Assembly (NCBI GenBank): GCA_025403435.1
Contig: CM046338.1
Coordinates: 20,267,141-20,331,140, forward strand
Direction of reading: 5' to 3'
Source: Artocarpus heterophyllus
Lineage: Eukaryota; Streptophyta; Magnoliopsida; Rosales; Moraceae
DNA: 64,000 bases
A model generated the notes under the pieces. The model saw only the letters and a program-made list of their open reading frames with translations, did not search any database and had not been told where the DNA came from. Each line of letters starts with the position of its first letter. The first letter of the stretch is position 1. Positions 12,680 to 23,826 of this stretch are shown here, piece by piece. The translations under genes were made by a program, and so were the position numbers.

Positions 12680-14202
12680 ATGGAGAATCTTGGTGAGAAT
12701 TCTCAAAGAATGCTAATGAAAGATTTCATGCATCCAACTCGCACTTTAACTCTTTCATGTATTGTGTTTCCATTGAATCTTCCACAACAGGATTTTAAAC
12801 CAAGCATGATTCAACTTTTACCAACCTTCTTCGGATTAGAAAGCAAAAATCCTTATGTTCATATTTGTGAATTTGAGGAAGTTGTCGCCACTTTCCATAA
12901 CCACCCTAACATTGTTGATTCCATCAAATTGAAATTCTTCCCTTTCTCACTAAAAGATAAAGCCAAAAGTTGGCTCTATTCTTTAAGACCTCGATCCCAA
13001 ATCATGGAATGATATTACATCTGCTTTCTTTCACAAATATTTCCCATATCAAAAGACCAACAATTTCAAGAAACAAATTTTGACTTTCTCCTAAAATGAT
13101 CATGAAAATTTCTATGAAGCTTAGGAAAGGTTCAAAGATTTTTGAGTCAATGTCCTCACCATGGTTACGAGAATTGGCATCTTGTCAGCTTTTTCTACAA
13201 AGGACTCACAAGTCATGATCACCAATATCTGGAAGTAATATGCAATGGAAAATTTTTACACAAGGATCCTAAAGAGGCCAAGGAATTTCTTGATGAATTT
13301 GCTGACAAAGTTCATTTATGGGCTGAATTAGATATTTCTCATAATACTAATAAGTCCTGATCAACTGGAATTCATCAATTGAAGGAAGAGGATAACTATA
13401 ACCTTAGGGTTCAAGTTGAAAACCTTACAAGAGAATTAGAAATCCTCAAAGCAAAGAATGAGAAAGGAAGTCATGTAGTCACAATAGCTAAACTAAAAGG
13501 AACAAATTTTGTGAATGAAAGGTTTGAACAACAACCATTGGACTGTCATGTTTATCAGGAAGTGATAGGAGAATATGAGGAACAATGTAATGCCTTAAGG
13601 ACAAATCATAAGCCTTGTACTCCTTATTCTGAAACCTTCAATCCTGATGGAAGAAACAATTTTAATTTTGATAGAAGGAATTCAAATCAAGAGCAATCAT
13701 TTGGAAATCAATGGGGAATTGAAGAAGAAATGCACTCAGGAGAAAATGCTCTTCAGCATGATTCACACTCAAGCAAATCTCTTCAAGAAACATTGCAAGC
13801 ATTCATTGAGATACAAAACAAGTCATGTGAGAAAATTGAAGCTGCTTAACACAAATGACAAAAGAAATTTCAAAATTGACTGAAAAATGTTCATCTCAAG
13901 CTTAGGACATTTCAGAAGGACAAAACATGATACAAACCTCTAATGCTTAAGAGAAGGATGAAGAGGTTAGTCATGTTACTACTAGCAGTGGTAAATCATT
14001 GGAAAAATCAAACACCACAGATGCGAGTAATGAAGAAGATGTTCCCCAAAAAGAAGAAGAAGAAGTGAATAAGCTTCCGGTAAAAGCCCCTTTTCCTCAA
14101 GCTCTTCAACCCACTAGGAAAGTGCCAAAATATTATGAACACAACTTGGAACATTTGAAGCAAGTTCGAATCGATCTTCCTTTTTTGCAAATTCTCAAAT
14201 AA
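12680..14202 (+). pseudogene. Gag remnant of gypsy element B
   Basis: The first ATG in frame is at 12680 (MENLGENSQRM). A retrotransposon gag domain follows, with the typical stretch FPFSLKDKAKSWLYSLRPRS, and then the frame is lost near 13005 by a shift. Homologous protein resumes at 13142-13360 and 13379-13849. The later part is rich in Glu, Asn and Lys and ends near 14202. Breaks are single shifts or stops, so the domain order is still clear. The role would be capsid formation. Confidence 0.8.
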
Positions 14203-14329
14203 GTGCCTGCTTATGCCAAAGTAATGAAAAATTTGTGCATTGTGAAAAGGAAACATCATGTCCCAAAGACTACATTCTTGACTGAGCAACTAAGTGCAAT
14301 TCTTGAGTAAAGATCACCGGTTAAGTATA

Positions 14330-16244
14330 AAGATCCTAGATGTCCAACAATCACCTGTTACATAGGAACCCATGAAATCACTCAATTCTTGTAAGACTTA
14401 GGAGCGAGCGTCAATCTCATGCCCTATTCTACTTACTCGCAACTAGGCCTTGGAGAGATTAAGCCAACATCTATGGTCTCGCAATTTGTAGACCGATCCA
14501 TGAAGAAACCATGAGGGATAGTTGAAGATGTTTATTGCAAGTTGATAAGTTCTATTATCCTGTGGTTTTTCTCATTTTAGACACTCAAACTAAGGTGGAT
14601 ATGGAATCAAAAATTCCTATCATTCTCGTAAGACCTTTCTTAGCTATGGCTAATGCTCTCATCAACTGTTGAAATGGTCTCATGAAAATCTCTTTTGGAA
14701 ATATGACTCTTGAAGTGAATGTTTTCCATATTGGGAAGCAATTTCAAACCAATGATGAGTGTTCTTACACTGAAATCATTGATGAAACTGTTCATGAAGA
14801 ATTTCTAAAGCGAACCGACGTGCTTGAAGAAATCATCCAAAGTCCTGATCTTGAAAATCCTGATCCTATTTCTGATATTCCCAAACATTTACTAGACAAA
14901 GAAACAAAGTTTTGGCAACCACATTTTACAAAACTGTTTCTAGAAGGAGAAAAGCCAAAACCATCCACTGAAGAAATCCCAAAAGTTAAGTTAGCCCAAC
15001 TTCCTGAAGGACTGAAGCATGCATTCTTAGGAGCTAATGAATCTTTCCCTATCATCATTTCATCTAAACTCGATGAATCACAAGAGCGACAGTTAATTAA
15101 CATGTTGCGTGATCACAAAAATGCATTGCGTCGGACAATAGCTGATATCAAGGGTATTAGTCCCTTGATTTGCTCTCATCGTATTCAATTGGAAGAAGGT
15201 GAAAATCCAAAAAGAGACCCCCAAAGAAGACTAAACCCAATAATGAAGAGGTTGTGAGGAATGAAGTTTTGAAACTGTTAAATGCAGGCATCGTTTACCC
15301 AATTGCAGACAGTAAATAGGGTAGTCCAACTCAAGTTGTACTTAAGAAGTCTGGTATAACTATGATAAAGAATAAAAAAGGAGATTTTGTTCCTACAAGA
15401 GTTGTCACTAGATGGCAAATGTGCATTGATTATAGAAAATTAAATGCCGCCACTCGAAAAGACCATTTCCTACTCCCATTCATCGATCAAATCTTAGAAC
15501 ATGTAGCTAGTCATCCTTTCTATTGTTTTCTAGATGGATACTCGGGATATTATCAGATAGAGATAGCATTAGAAGATTAGGAAAAGACCACGTTTACATG
15601 TCCTTTTGGTACTTTTGCTTTCCGGCGAATGCCATTCGGACTTTATAATGCTCCAGCTACATTTCAAAAATGCATGATGAGCATTTTCAACGACATGGTT
15701 GAGAAGATTATGGAAGTTTTCATTGATGATTTGACTATTTTTGGTGATTCGTTTGACACTTGTCTGCTTTACTCGGAAGCTGTTTTGAAAAGATATGGAG
15801 AAAAAGGCCTTGTGTTAAATTGGGAAAAATGCCATTTTATGGTTCCATCTGGCATAGTTCTTGGACACATTGTCTCTGAAAGAGGAATTCAAGTTGATCC
15901 AGCTAAGATTGAGCTTATTTCAAACATGGCCACTCCAAAGGCTGTTAGAGGTGTTCGATCTTTTCTTGGACACGCTGGATTCTATTGGAGGTTCATTCAA
16001 AATTTTTTAGCCATATCAAGACCATTGTGTAATCTCCTGTTGAAAGATGCAGTGTTTGAATGGACAAAAGAATGTGAAGAATCTTTCCAAACACTGATAT
16101 CTAAGTTGACTTCTGCACCTATCATACAATCCCCTGATTGGAGTTTACCATTTGAAATCATATGTGACGCAAGCAATTATGTTGTAGTAGTCGTCTTAGG
16201 TCAACGAAGGGAAGGAAAACCTTTTGTATTGTACTATGCAAGTA
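14330..16244 (+). pseudogene. Protease and reverse transcriptase remnant of gypsy element B (5' part)
   Basis: A retropepsin motif, DLGASVNLMPYS, lies near 14395-14430 just after a stop. A linker follows at 14682-15257. Reverse transcriptase runs from about 15250 to 16050 in pieces (15362-15580, 15629-16244) separated by a TAG at 15578-15580 and a missing downstream start. Recognisable blocks are CIDYRKLNAA, FLDGYSGYYQI, RMPFGL and the catalytic block with FIDD (usually FMDD or YMDD). RNase H starts with EIICDASNY and is cut at 16249 by the insertion of C inside a conserved ASKT segment. Confidence 0.87.
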
Positions 16245-16249
16245 AAACC

Positions 16250-18254
16250 TGTTAGACATGTATGCCCTAAGGAGTAAAAATGTAATACGTTTTTGGAGAC
16301 ATTTTTATCAATAAAGAATTTATTCATTTATATATACCAAATCCTGTCCTCTTTACGTTCATATTTGTTGAATGTATGTTAAAGCAAATAGTAGTCTGAG
16401 ACTGTCCATCTAAACCTTTAAGAATTGGGCATATGATGGACTGATTATGCGAAAGACGCAATTCTTAAGGTGACGGTCTAAAACATATGATCCGCAATCG
16501 AGGGAATAAAGTTGGACGCTTTATTCATGCAAAGATTGTTATGTTGTCTATATCCCTATTAGGAGATAGTTTGTCTTAATCATCGGAGTTGGACTCCATG
16601 AATAGAAACATTTGCACGTTGTTATAGGTGACGATGTGTTGGATCGGGACACAAAGTGAATTGATTTGGATTAATAATTCTGTCTTGGCAAATCAATTCA
16701 CTTTAGACAATCATTTGTCTTGTATCTTAATCCTGAGATGGATAGTGGGCCCGTTGTCTCGACTTGTGTCTTTTGATGTACCAAAGGGTGACTCCCACAT
16801 CTCAATAGTGGTATGCATGCTGGTACGTTGGAGGCATGACTCTTGATAGCATAGACTTGTTATTCATAGATATAAAATACATAGCTCCTCTTTAGGAGTA
16901 ATGATATCCTCTTATATGCGTTATTTTGTAATTGAAAAACTGGAGCGCTCAACCATTTGGATACATAGGTGTAACCGAATGGTATGCTATCTTTGGATGG
17001 TTAGTTTTCTAATGGTGAGATAATTGAACGTAAGACAAAAATAATCGGGAAGGTAAGACAGAACTTGTTCTTAAGCTAATTATGGATTATCATATGGGGA
17101 TACGATACACTTTGTTATGTCATAGAGACTTAGCTACACGGGCTTCGTAATTCTATAAAGTTCGAGAGTACAGCTCCAAGCTTTTAGTGGAGTAGCGTTG
17201 GAGTTGATGATTGTGAAATGTATATCAGGGATATTGGGTTTCATAATTATCGAGAGCTTGAACTTTATAGGTCCATATTGGTCCCTTTTGCTAGCTGACA
17301 AAATCCTGTAACGATACGACGTGCATTTTCAATAATTGGTGACTTATGTCAGATTTATCAAATTGGTTTAAAATTTGAAAGAATCAAATAATTCATGTCT
17401 GTTTATTGGTTAAATTAATTTTTGTAATAAAATTAATTTAAGATAAACTTGTTGAATTATTGGGATCGGATAATTTTTGTCTGTTTATCGGTTAATTTAA
17501 TTGGATAAATTAAATCAAGATAAACTTGTAGAATTATTGTAAATTGATTTATTTTCTTAGAGATTATCTTGATAAAGTTTGTTTTTGATCAGATAACTTC
17601 TCTATTGGGTTATTTGAATCAAAACTGAGACTTTATCCTATAGAATCTCGGGTGAAAAATAAAATATTCACGGAGATATTTGCGCGGTAGTTCAGCCTAC
17701 CGATCTACGTGTTCGGCCTGCAGATTAGCGAGAGATAAGATTGCATGTTTTCACGTGGATCTTATCAGATATTGATCTGAACTTGATTCTGTTTAGAGTT
17801 TTTGAGACCTAATCTGATAAGGATTGACCCCATGACCAATCACTATATAAAGGGAGTAAGTCTCATGAGTTACTAAGATCAATTGAGAGATTAAGAGTGA
17901 TACTCTTCTGGTGAGCATCTAAAAACTCTCTGAGAGCTTTTGTTCACAAATCACGAACACTAGCTTTAGGTTCTCTCAATTGGTTGGAAGGAGAGTAACC
18001 AGTGGAAGAGCTGTACGTGTGAGCCCACACTCACTCCGATTGTGGATAGAGAATAGCAAAGAAGACCAGTTGGTTGAAGCTCTTCTGGAACGTTACTTCT
18101 CTTCACGGGTCGCGAAAGTTCTTCAGCATGTAAAGATTAGTAAGATCTGTTTAATTTATACATATAGCATATCAAACTTGTGTTTTGGAAAAATACTCTG
18201 ATGTTAAAATTTTTAAAATTTTTGTAGTGCACCTCATACTTAATTTTTTTAACA
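16250..18254 (+). repeat. 5' LTR of copia element C
   Basis: It starts TGTTAGACATG and ends TTTTAACA. The match to 23827-25817 is close along its length. TATATAAA lies at 17844-17851. A 73-codon frame without an ATG start (17980-18201) is kept in both C LTRs, but it lies after the TATA box in the R/U5 region and is probably chance. Confidence 0.95.
17844..17851 (+). promoter_or_regulatory. TATA box in 5' LTR of C
   Basis: TATATAAA sits at the same relative place as in the 3' LTR of C and as TATAAATA in the LTRs of A. It is the probable U3 promoter. Confidence 0.7.
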
Positions 18255-19862
18255 ATTGGTATCAGAGCCATGGTTTTTACATAAATTTACAAGTTTGTGA
18301 TCGTACTGTATGTATAAATTTTGTGATCTTAATCTCTCCTATGTTTGAATTTAATTTTAGAAAGAGAGTTGGCACTCTAGGTTTCTATATTATTATATGT
18401 TGTCATGAATTATGTGGTGAATGTTCATTAATTAATTATGGTTGATTAAATTGTTATTTATTTATTTATTAATTAATTAATTTATGCCGGTTATGGTTCC
18501 TTAGAAGTTAGAATGTGTATCTAAGTTTTTTCATGTAATTAGATGGCGGACTATCATCCCCGTCTAGGAATTGTTATTTAATTTTAAATTTATAAGAATT
18601 TTGTAATTAAATAATTATTCAGAAAAGACGGATTGAGAAGTCAGATCTAGAAGATCGATGATGGCACACCCAGGTATTTCTTGTGTCTCTAATTTTATGT
18701 TTTTGAATTGTTAAAAATAAAATTGATGAATTGCATTAAAATTGTATTTTTTAGAATGACGATTTCTGCTCGATTGGCATGCCGAACCTTCAGTTCGGCA
18801 GGCTGATGGTCATAGATTAGCAGGGCGGACTTTCTGATCGGTAGGCCGATGAAGCATGACCGGCAGGCCGATCACCCAGATCGGCCTGCCAACCGAGAGC
18901 TGGAAAATTTTTAGAAAATGTGCAATTTTTGCAGTGCAATTTTAATTTTATTTTTAAGACGATTCTGAGAAACATTAAAATTTGGATATGACCGAAAATA
19001 TGAAGTATTTGATTCATACGGGATTGAAGACTTAAAGATGGGAATTATGTGAAGAAAGATACAACTTGAGGATTCAAGGATGAAGAATCGATATATGTCT
19101 CGATTATTCTCTTGTAATCTTAGTTTTCTATTCTCTAGGATGGAGCCATAATATTACGGTTATTATTATTTTGCTTGTAGCTTTGCTTGATTGCTTTGCT
19201 TGTCTGCATTATAATATGATTTGCTATGTATATTGATAACATGTCATATAGAATAGGAAGTGCCGCTCATATGAAAATTGTTCAAGTATAATTTTAAAAT
19301 AAAACCTTGACTTCAAAAGATTGAGTGGGAGAAGGTTTTCAAAGAGAGAACCTAAGGCCTCCATCGTTGGTCCATAGGAAAAACATGGTGGTCCCGACCT
19401 TTAGGAAGGGATTTCTATCATGTACCAGATTGGATCTCTGAGAGGATAAGATATTTTAGCATGATTTATGGTTGCACACCCCTAGCTGGTGATTATAAAT
19501 TATGGATAAAATATTGAAACGATGGTTATACACTCACGTTAATTTTATTATTAACCTCCCCTAGAAGCTCTGTTAATAAAATTAATGGCCAAAGAAACGA
19601 TTATTAATATATGCTGGATCATACGGGTCCTGGATGGCATAGATTAATCAGGAGGGGATCCGTGTTCCTGATTGAATTTGGCATGACTCCCCTAGGAGCT
19701 TGTTGAATTCTGAGTTGGGAAATATCATTGTAAGGTTGTGATATTTTCAAGGTTTTGACACATAAACACATTTGTATGATTCTACATGATTGTGTTATCT
19801 TACTAAATTATTATAATATGTTTGCTTATGTTTGGTATATGATTCTTTATTGTAGATTAAAA
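18255..19862 (+). other. Untranslated leader of copia element C with intact primer binding site
   Basis: TGGTATCAGAGC at 18257-18268 is the standard primer binding site complementary to the 3' end of initiator tRNA(Met), two bases after the LTR. The rest of the 1.6-kb leader has no gene. At 18769-18903 it carries a cluster of TTCGGCAGGC / ATCGGCCTGCC words in both orientations, as in the leader of A. Confidence 0.85.
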
Positions 19863-22800
19863 ATGTCTAAAAACGCTTTATCATCGATACTTGACAAAAA
19901 CCTGTTAACTGGTGAGAATTACAATGATTGGAAACGGAACCTGGATATCGTCCTATCCTTTGAGAAACTGAAATATGTTCTAACAACACCTTGTCCTCCC
20001 GATCCTACGGGAGACTCATCTAATGAGAAATTCCAAGCATATGATCGCTAGAAAGATGCTAATGATCAGGCCCGCTGCTATGTTATAGCCAGCATGAATA
20101 ATGTGCTGCAGGCTCAACATCAAGATTATGAGACTGCAAAGTAGATCTTGGATAATCTTGAGGACATGTTTGGAGGCCGGGCCATAACAAGCGGCAAAGG
20201 GTGCTTTGAAAACTTCTTAACTGTAGACAGAGATCGAGGACATCTGTAAAGGAGCATATGATGTTGGTCATGGGTTACCTCGCTGAGGCTCAAACCAATG
20301 GAGCCGACATCGATGCTGAAACTCAGATGACTATGGTCTTTGAGACTCTGTCTAAGGAATTTATTCCGTTTAGAGCTACATTTAATTTGAGCAATAGACG
20401 GGATATGACCTTGACAAAACTGATGAAACAGTTGCAGGAGTTCGAACTGCTAATTAGGGAGTCTCCTGCAGGTGGTGAGGCCAACATGGTAGCTGCTTCT
20501 AGTTTCAATTCTAACTCTGGGAATGGAAAGAAGCAACAGGCCAAGAATGGGAAGTCTTCTGTTGACACTAACACCAAGAGCAAGAAGAAGAAGAAGAAGA
20601 ACCCAAAGAAGCTTAAGTGCTTCTTCTGTGGAAAGGTCGGGCGTATTAAGAAGCATTGCAAGGACTTCTTTTCCAAATGAGGTAGGTGTGATCTTCTCTA
20701 TTTAGAAACTTGTTTGGTTGAGGAATCCAGTGACATTTGAGTCATAGATTCTGGTGCAACTAATCATGTTTGTGTTTCTTTGCAGGGGTTCAAAGAAATG
20801 AGAAGTCTCCTAAATGAAGACTTCATGCTTTGGATGGGCAATGGATCCTTGGTCTCAGCGGAAGCAGTGGGAGACGTCCATCTTTACTTTGATAACTATA
20901 GGAATTTATTTTTGCAAGACTGTTTTTATGTTCCTAAATTTAAAAGGAATTTAATTTCTGTATCTTGTTTATTTAAAGACTCCTACGTGGTATCTTTTAA
21001 TGAAAAAATGGTGATTCGTAAAAACAAATCTTTTATCTGTTCTGGATGGATGCAAAATAATCTATATTTTATCAAACCTAAGATGGACTTATTGCTTAAT
21101 GCTGAGATGAATGATATAACTCTAAAAGACTTAAAACTTCTCACTCTAATAAGACTTATCTTTGGCATTTGCGTCTTGGTCACATTAACCTAAATAGGAT
21201 TCAAAGGTTGGTAAGGGATGGACCTTTAAATCACTTAAAGGTGAAATCTATACCTCAATGTGAATCTTGTTTGGAGGGTAAAATGACAAAAAGACCATAC
21301 GGTTCTAAAGGCAATAGGGCCGAAGGGGTTCTAGAACTTGTGTATAGTTATGTTTATGGACCGATGAACATCCAGGCACGAGGAGGGTATGAATACTTCG
21401 TCACTTTTATTGACGATTACTCAAGATATAGGTATGTGTGCCTGATGCACCACAAAAATGAAACTTTTGACAAGTTTAGGGAGTTTCAGGCTGAAGTGGA
21501 AAAGCAATTGGGTAGACCCATAAAGACACTTCGATCCGATCGAGGTGGAGAATACCTTTCTGATGAGTTCTTGGGACACTTGTTAGAGAATGACATTTTA
21601 TCCCATTTGACTCTCTAGGCACTCCGTAACAGAATGGCGTAGCGGAGAGAAGAAATAGGAATTTGTTGGACATGGTCAGGTCCATGATGAGTTATTCATC
21701 ATTACCTTTATCTTTTTGGGGATATGCACTACAAACTACATGTTATCTTTTGAACAATGTGCCTTCAAAATCGGTCCCTAAAACTCCTCACGAGTTGTGG
21801 ACAAGAAGGAAGATATCCTTAAACCATATTCGCATATGGGGATGTCCAACTCATGTCCTGTTTAAGGATTCGAATAAGTTGGAAGCACGTTCGAAAGTTT
21901 GTGTGTTTGTAGGATATCCAAAAGGGACTAAAGGGGGTTATTTTTATAACCCGAAGGAAAATAAAGTCGTGGTTTCTGCTAATGCAACTTTCCTTGAAGA
22001 GAGTTACATGGATGACTTTAAACCTCGAAGCAAAGTGGTGCTTAAGGAGTTAAGGAGTGATCAGATCACTCCGGAGGTTCCGAATGAAACTGTTTCGATC
22101 AGTGTAGAAAAACCAAACGAACCTAAACAACAACCTCAGGGGCTTTGACGTAGTGGGAGGATCAGGCGTCAACCTGAGAGGTATATGTTCAATGGGAAAG
22201 TCTTCTTGGCTTAACTGGATGAACATGACAGGGATCCTTATACTTACGCAGAAGCTATGGAGGATATTGATTCAAAACTCTAGACAGAGGCCATGAACAT
22301 AAAGATGAAGTCCATGGAGGCTAATCAGGTTTGGGAGCTTGTGGATCTTATCGAAGGGGTAAAACCCATAGGATGTTAGTGGATCTACAAGAGGAAAAGA
22401 GGAGTGGATGGAAATGTTGAAGCCTTTAAGGCTAGACTGGTAGCTAAGGGTTATACGCAAAAGGAATGAATCGATTATGAGGAAACCTTTTCGCTTGTAG
22501 CCATGCTTAAGTCCATCCAGATTCTCTTGTCTATAGCTGCCGCTCTCGACTACGAGATTTGATAGATGGATGTCAAAATGACTTTTCTAAATGGCTATCT
22601 TGATGAGTCCATTTATATGGAACAACCAGACGGGTTCAAGATCACGGGTCAAGAGGGTAAGGTTTGTAAGCTGCTAAAGTCAATTTATGGACTTAAGCAG
22701 GCTTCTCGCTCTTGGAATATAAGATTTGATCAGGTGATCAAGACTTATGGGTTCTCACAAAATGTGGATGAACCATGTGTTTATAAACACATAAAGGATG

Positions 22801-23788
22801 GGAAGGTGGTTTTTTTACTGCTCGATGTAGATGACATTCTGCTAATTGGCAATGACGTTGGGGCGTTGTCATCGGTCAAATTATGGTTGACCAAGTGGTT
22901 TGACATGAAGGACTTGGGTGAGGCTAATTTTGTTCTTGGTATCCAGATCTTTCGGGATAGGAAGAACAAAATGATAGCTTTGTCACAAGCTGGCTACATA
23001 GATAAAATTCTCAAGAGGTTTGCAATGCAGGATTCCAAGAAAGGTGGGCAACCATCTAGGACTGGAATTACTCTTTCTAAGAAAGACTCTCCAAAGTCTA
23101 ATGAAGAAAGAGAATACATGAAGAAGGTGCCTTATGCTTCAGCAGTGGGTAGTCTCGTGTATGCCATGCTTTGCACACAACTGGATATTAGCTATGCGGT
23201 CGGGATTGTAAGTCGATTTCAGGCGGATCCAGGACCAAACCACTGGGTTGCGGTAAAGCATATTTTCAAGTACCTAAGAAGGACTCCAGGGTATATGCTT
23301 GTGTATTCGGGTGAGGACTTGACTCCTCTAGGATACACTGACTCGGATTTTCAATCTGGTATGGATTCTAAGAAATCGACTTTGGTTTTGTGTTTAGTCT
23401 GGGCGGCGGTGCCATCAGTTAGAGAAGTGTGAAGCAAGATTGCACTTCGGATTCAACGATGGAGGCCGAGTATGTGGCGGCTAGTGATGCTTCGAAAGAA
23501 GCAGTGTGGCTTCGCAAGTTCCTTGGGGATCTTGAGGTTGTTCCTGGCATAGATAAGGTGGTATCACTGTACTGTGATAACAGTGTGGCAATAACTAATG
23601 CTAAAGAACCAAGATTTCACAAGAAGAGTAAACATATCGATCGAAAGTATCATGTGATAAAGGACTTCGTTGAGAGCGGGCATGTCACGGTGTGCAAGAT
23701 CGTGTCAGAGGACAATTTAGTTGATCCATTTACGAAGACACTTACAGGGAGAGTCTTCGAGAAACATGTGGAAGCTATGGGGATGTGA
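19863..23788 (+). pseudogene. Gag-pol polyprotein of copia element C (disrupted)
   Basis: The frame starts at ATG 19863. Gag has stops at 20049 (TAG), near 20142 (TAG) and near 20248. Its zinc knuckle (about 20618-20659) has Arg in place of the His of CX2CX4HX4C. The protease motif DSGATNH (about 20750) is preceded by a TGA for an expected Trp. GAG-pre-integrase lies at about 21160-21340. The integrase core runs from about 21340 to 21800, with a one-base loss near 21610. Reverse transcriptase runs from about 22300 to 23060. Its catalytic motif reads LDVDD, where copia normally has YVDD (22821-22835). RNase H runs from about 23320 to 23788. Besides the frame breaks, the changed YVDD and zinc-knuckle residues would themselves impair function. 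Confidence 0.92.
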
Positions 23789-23826
23789 GATTTGCAGTAT
23801 TTACTCACTTAGTGCAAGTGGAAGAT

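Noticed and set aside
17980..18201. 73-codon frame kept in both LTRs of C (also 25543-25764)
   Set aside because: It opens at TTG and not ATG, lies in R/U5, and the two copies are young duplicates, so an open frame is expected by chance retention. The A LTRs do not keep it.
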